Shown here: one piece after another, positions 59,095-59,179 of the stretch | How positions within the stretch are numbered: the first letter of the stretch is position 1 | Layout of the letters: every line of letters begins with the position of its first letter | Assembly: GCA_016936455.1 (NCBI GenBank) | Contig: JAFGXV010000005.1 | Span: 1-59,179, forward strand | Source of the DNA: Desulfuromonadaceae bacterium | GTDB lineage: Bacteria > Desulfobacterota > Desulfuromonadia > Desulfuromonadales > Desulfuromonadaceae | DNA length: 59,179 bases | Direction: 5' to 3' | Program-made: the position numbers and the translations under genes | Notes under the pieces: generated by a model | Seen by the model: only the letters and a program-made list of their open reading frames with translations | Database searches by the model: none | Told to the model about the DNA's origin: nothing

Positions 59095-59179
59095 CTATGC
59101 CTTCTCCCAGGCAAAGCTGCTGATGTTGCGCTCGGCGGAATCGAAGTCGATACCGATCAGGTAAATATCTTTGCCCTGC
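59095..59179 (-). CDS. C-terminal end of an AAA-ATPase/PD-(D/E)XK (DUF1703) protein, partial
   Basis: Only the last 28 codons lie in the window, ending at TAG 59095-59097. The residues GKDIYLIGIDFDSAERNIS close with SFAWEKA. The pattern of a GK..YL.GI.FDS..RNI tail is typical of the C-terminus of ATP-binding proteins with a PD-(D/E)XK nuclease domain (DUF1703). Such genes are often scattered, mobile-looking accessory genes. The call rests on a short fragment. Confidence 0.55.
   Translation of the reverse strand, partial: QGKDIYLIGIDFDSAERNISSFAWEKA

Overview
The window looks like chromosomal DNA of a Deltaproteobacterium of the Desulfuromonadales (Geobacter, Desulfuromonas or Pelobacter relatives). 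This rests on protein character and gene order, not on a database search. Pointers are the run pheA-tyrA-aroA-cmk-ispH-rpsA-sppA-ihfB, the run mutL-miaA-hfq, the run rimI-pyrK-pyrD-cca-M50 protease-scpA-scpB-rluB, and the run yicC-gmk-rpoZ-rel. Base composition is moderately GC-rich. About 50 protein genes fill the window almost completely. No gene-free stretch exceeds 300 bases; the longest gaps are 47087-47335, 1307-1517, 19121-19326, 39072-39268 and 11716-11886. I see no rRNA, tRNA, CRISPR array or insertion sequence.

Layout. 1-1306 (minus) is the N-terminal part of a secreted protein built of 36-residue repeats that resemble curli or Fap amyloid repeats. 1518-3638 is an amino-acid permease fused to EIIA-like and TrkA-C-like domains. 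3723-8112 is a signalling module: a small membrane protein, a Na+/solute-symporter-like sensor fused to a SpoIIE-type phosphatase, a STAS anti-sigma antagonist and an RsbW-type kinase. 8109-10427 holds a HAD phosphatase, lgt and an RluA-type pseudouridine synthase. 10526-18596 (minus) is the aromatic amino acid / cmk / ispH / rpsA / sppA / ihfB block. 18704-20292 holds a YjbQ protein and a Bax-like lipoprotein.

20313-27326 (minus) is the most unusual tightly packed gene run: tlyA, a Mre11/SbcD-like protein that has lost most metal ligands, a YhaN-like membrane SMC ATPase, a HIT protein, an RSH protein with an intact hydrolase but decayed synthetase, and a polysaccharide deacetylase. 27480-39071 holds PilZ, AsmA-like, YkgJ, TPR, DUF512 radical-SAM-like, hfq, miaA, mutL, an ExeA-like ATPase and a large TPR protein. 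39269-47086 (minus) is the rimI-to-rluB block (translation modification, pyrimidine synthesis, CCA addition, condensin accessory proteins). 47336-49827 (plus) is purM-purN-DUF523-rpmB.

49946-53992 (minus) holds yicC, gmk, rpoZ and the main Rel/SpoT protein, whose hydrolase site carries an unusual ED-to-ER change. The two RSH proteins may therefore divide ppGpp synthesis and hydrolysis between them. 54063-58951 (minus) is the start of a surface polysaccharide region: a 4,6-dehydratase, a fused 4-reductase/phosphoglycosyl transferase, a small unknown protein and a family 2 glycosyltransferase. The right edge cuts through the C-terminus of what looks like an AAA-ATPase/PD-(D/E)XK (DUF1703) protein.
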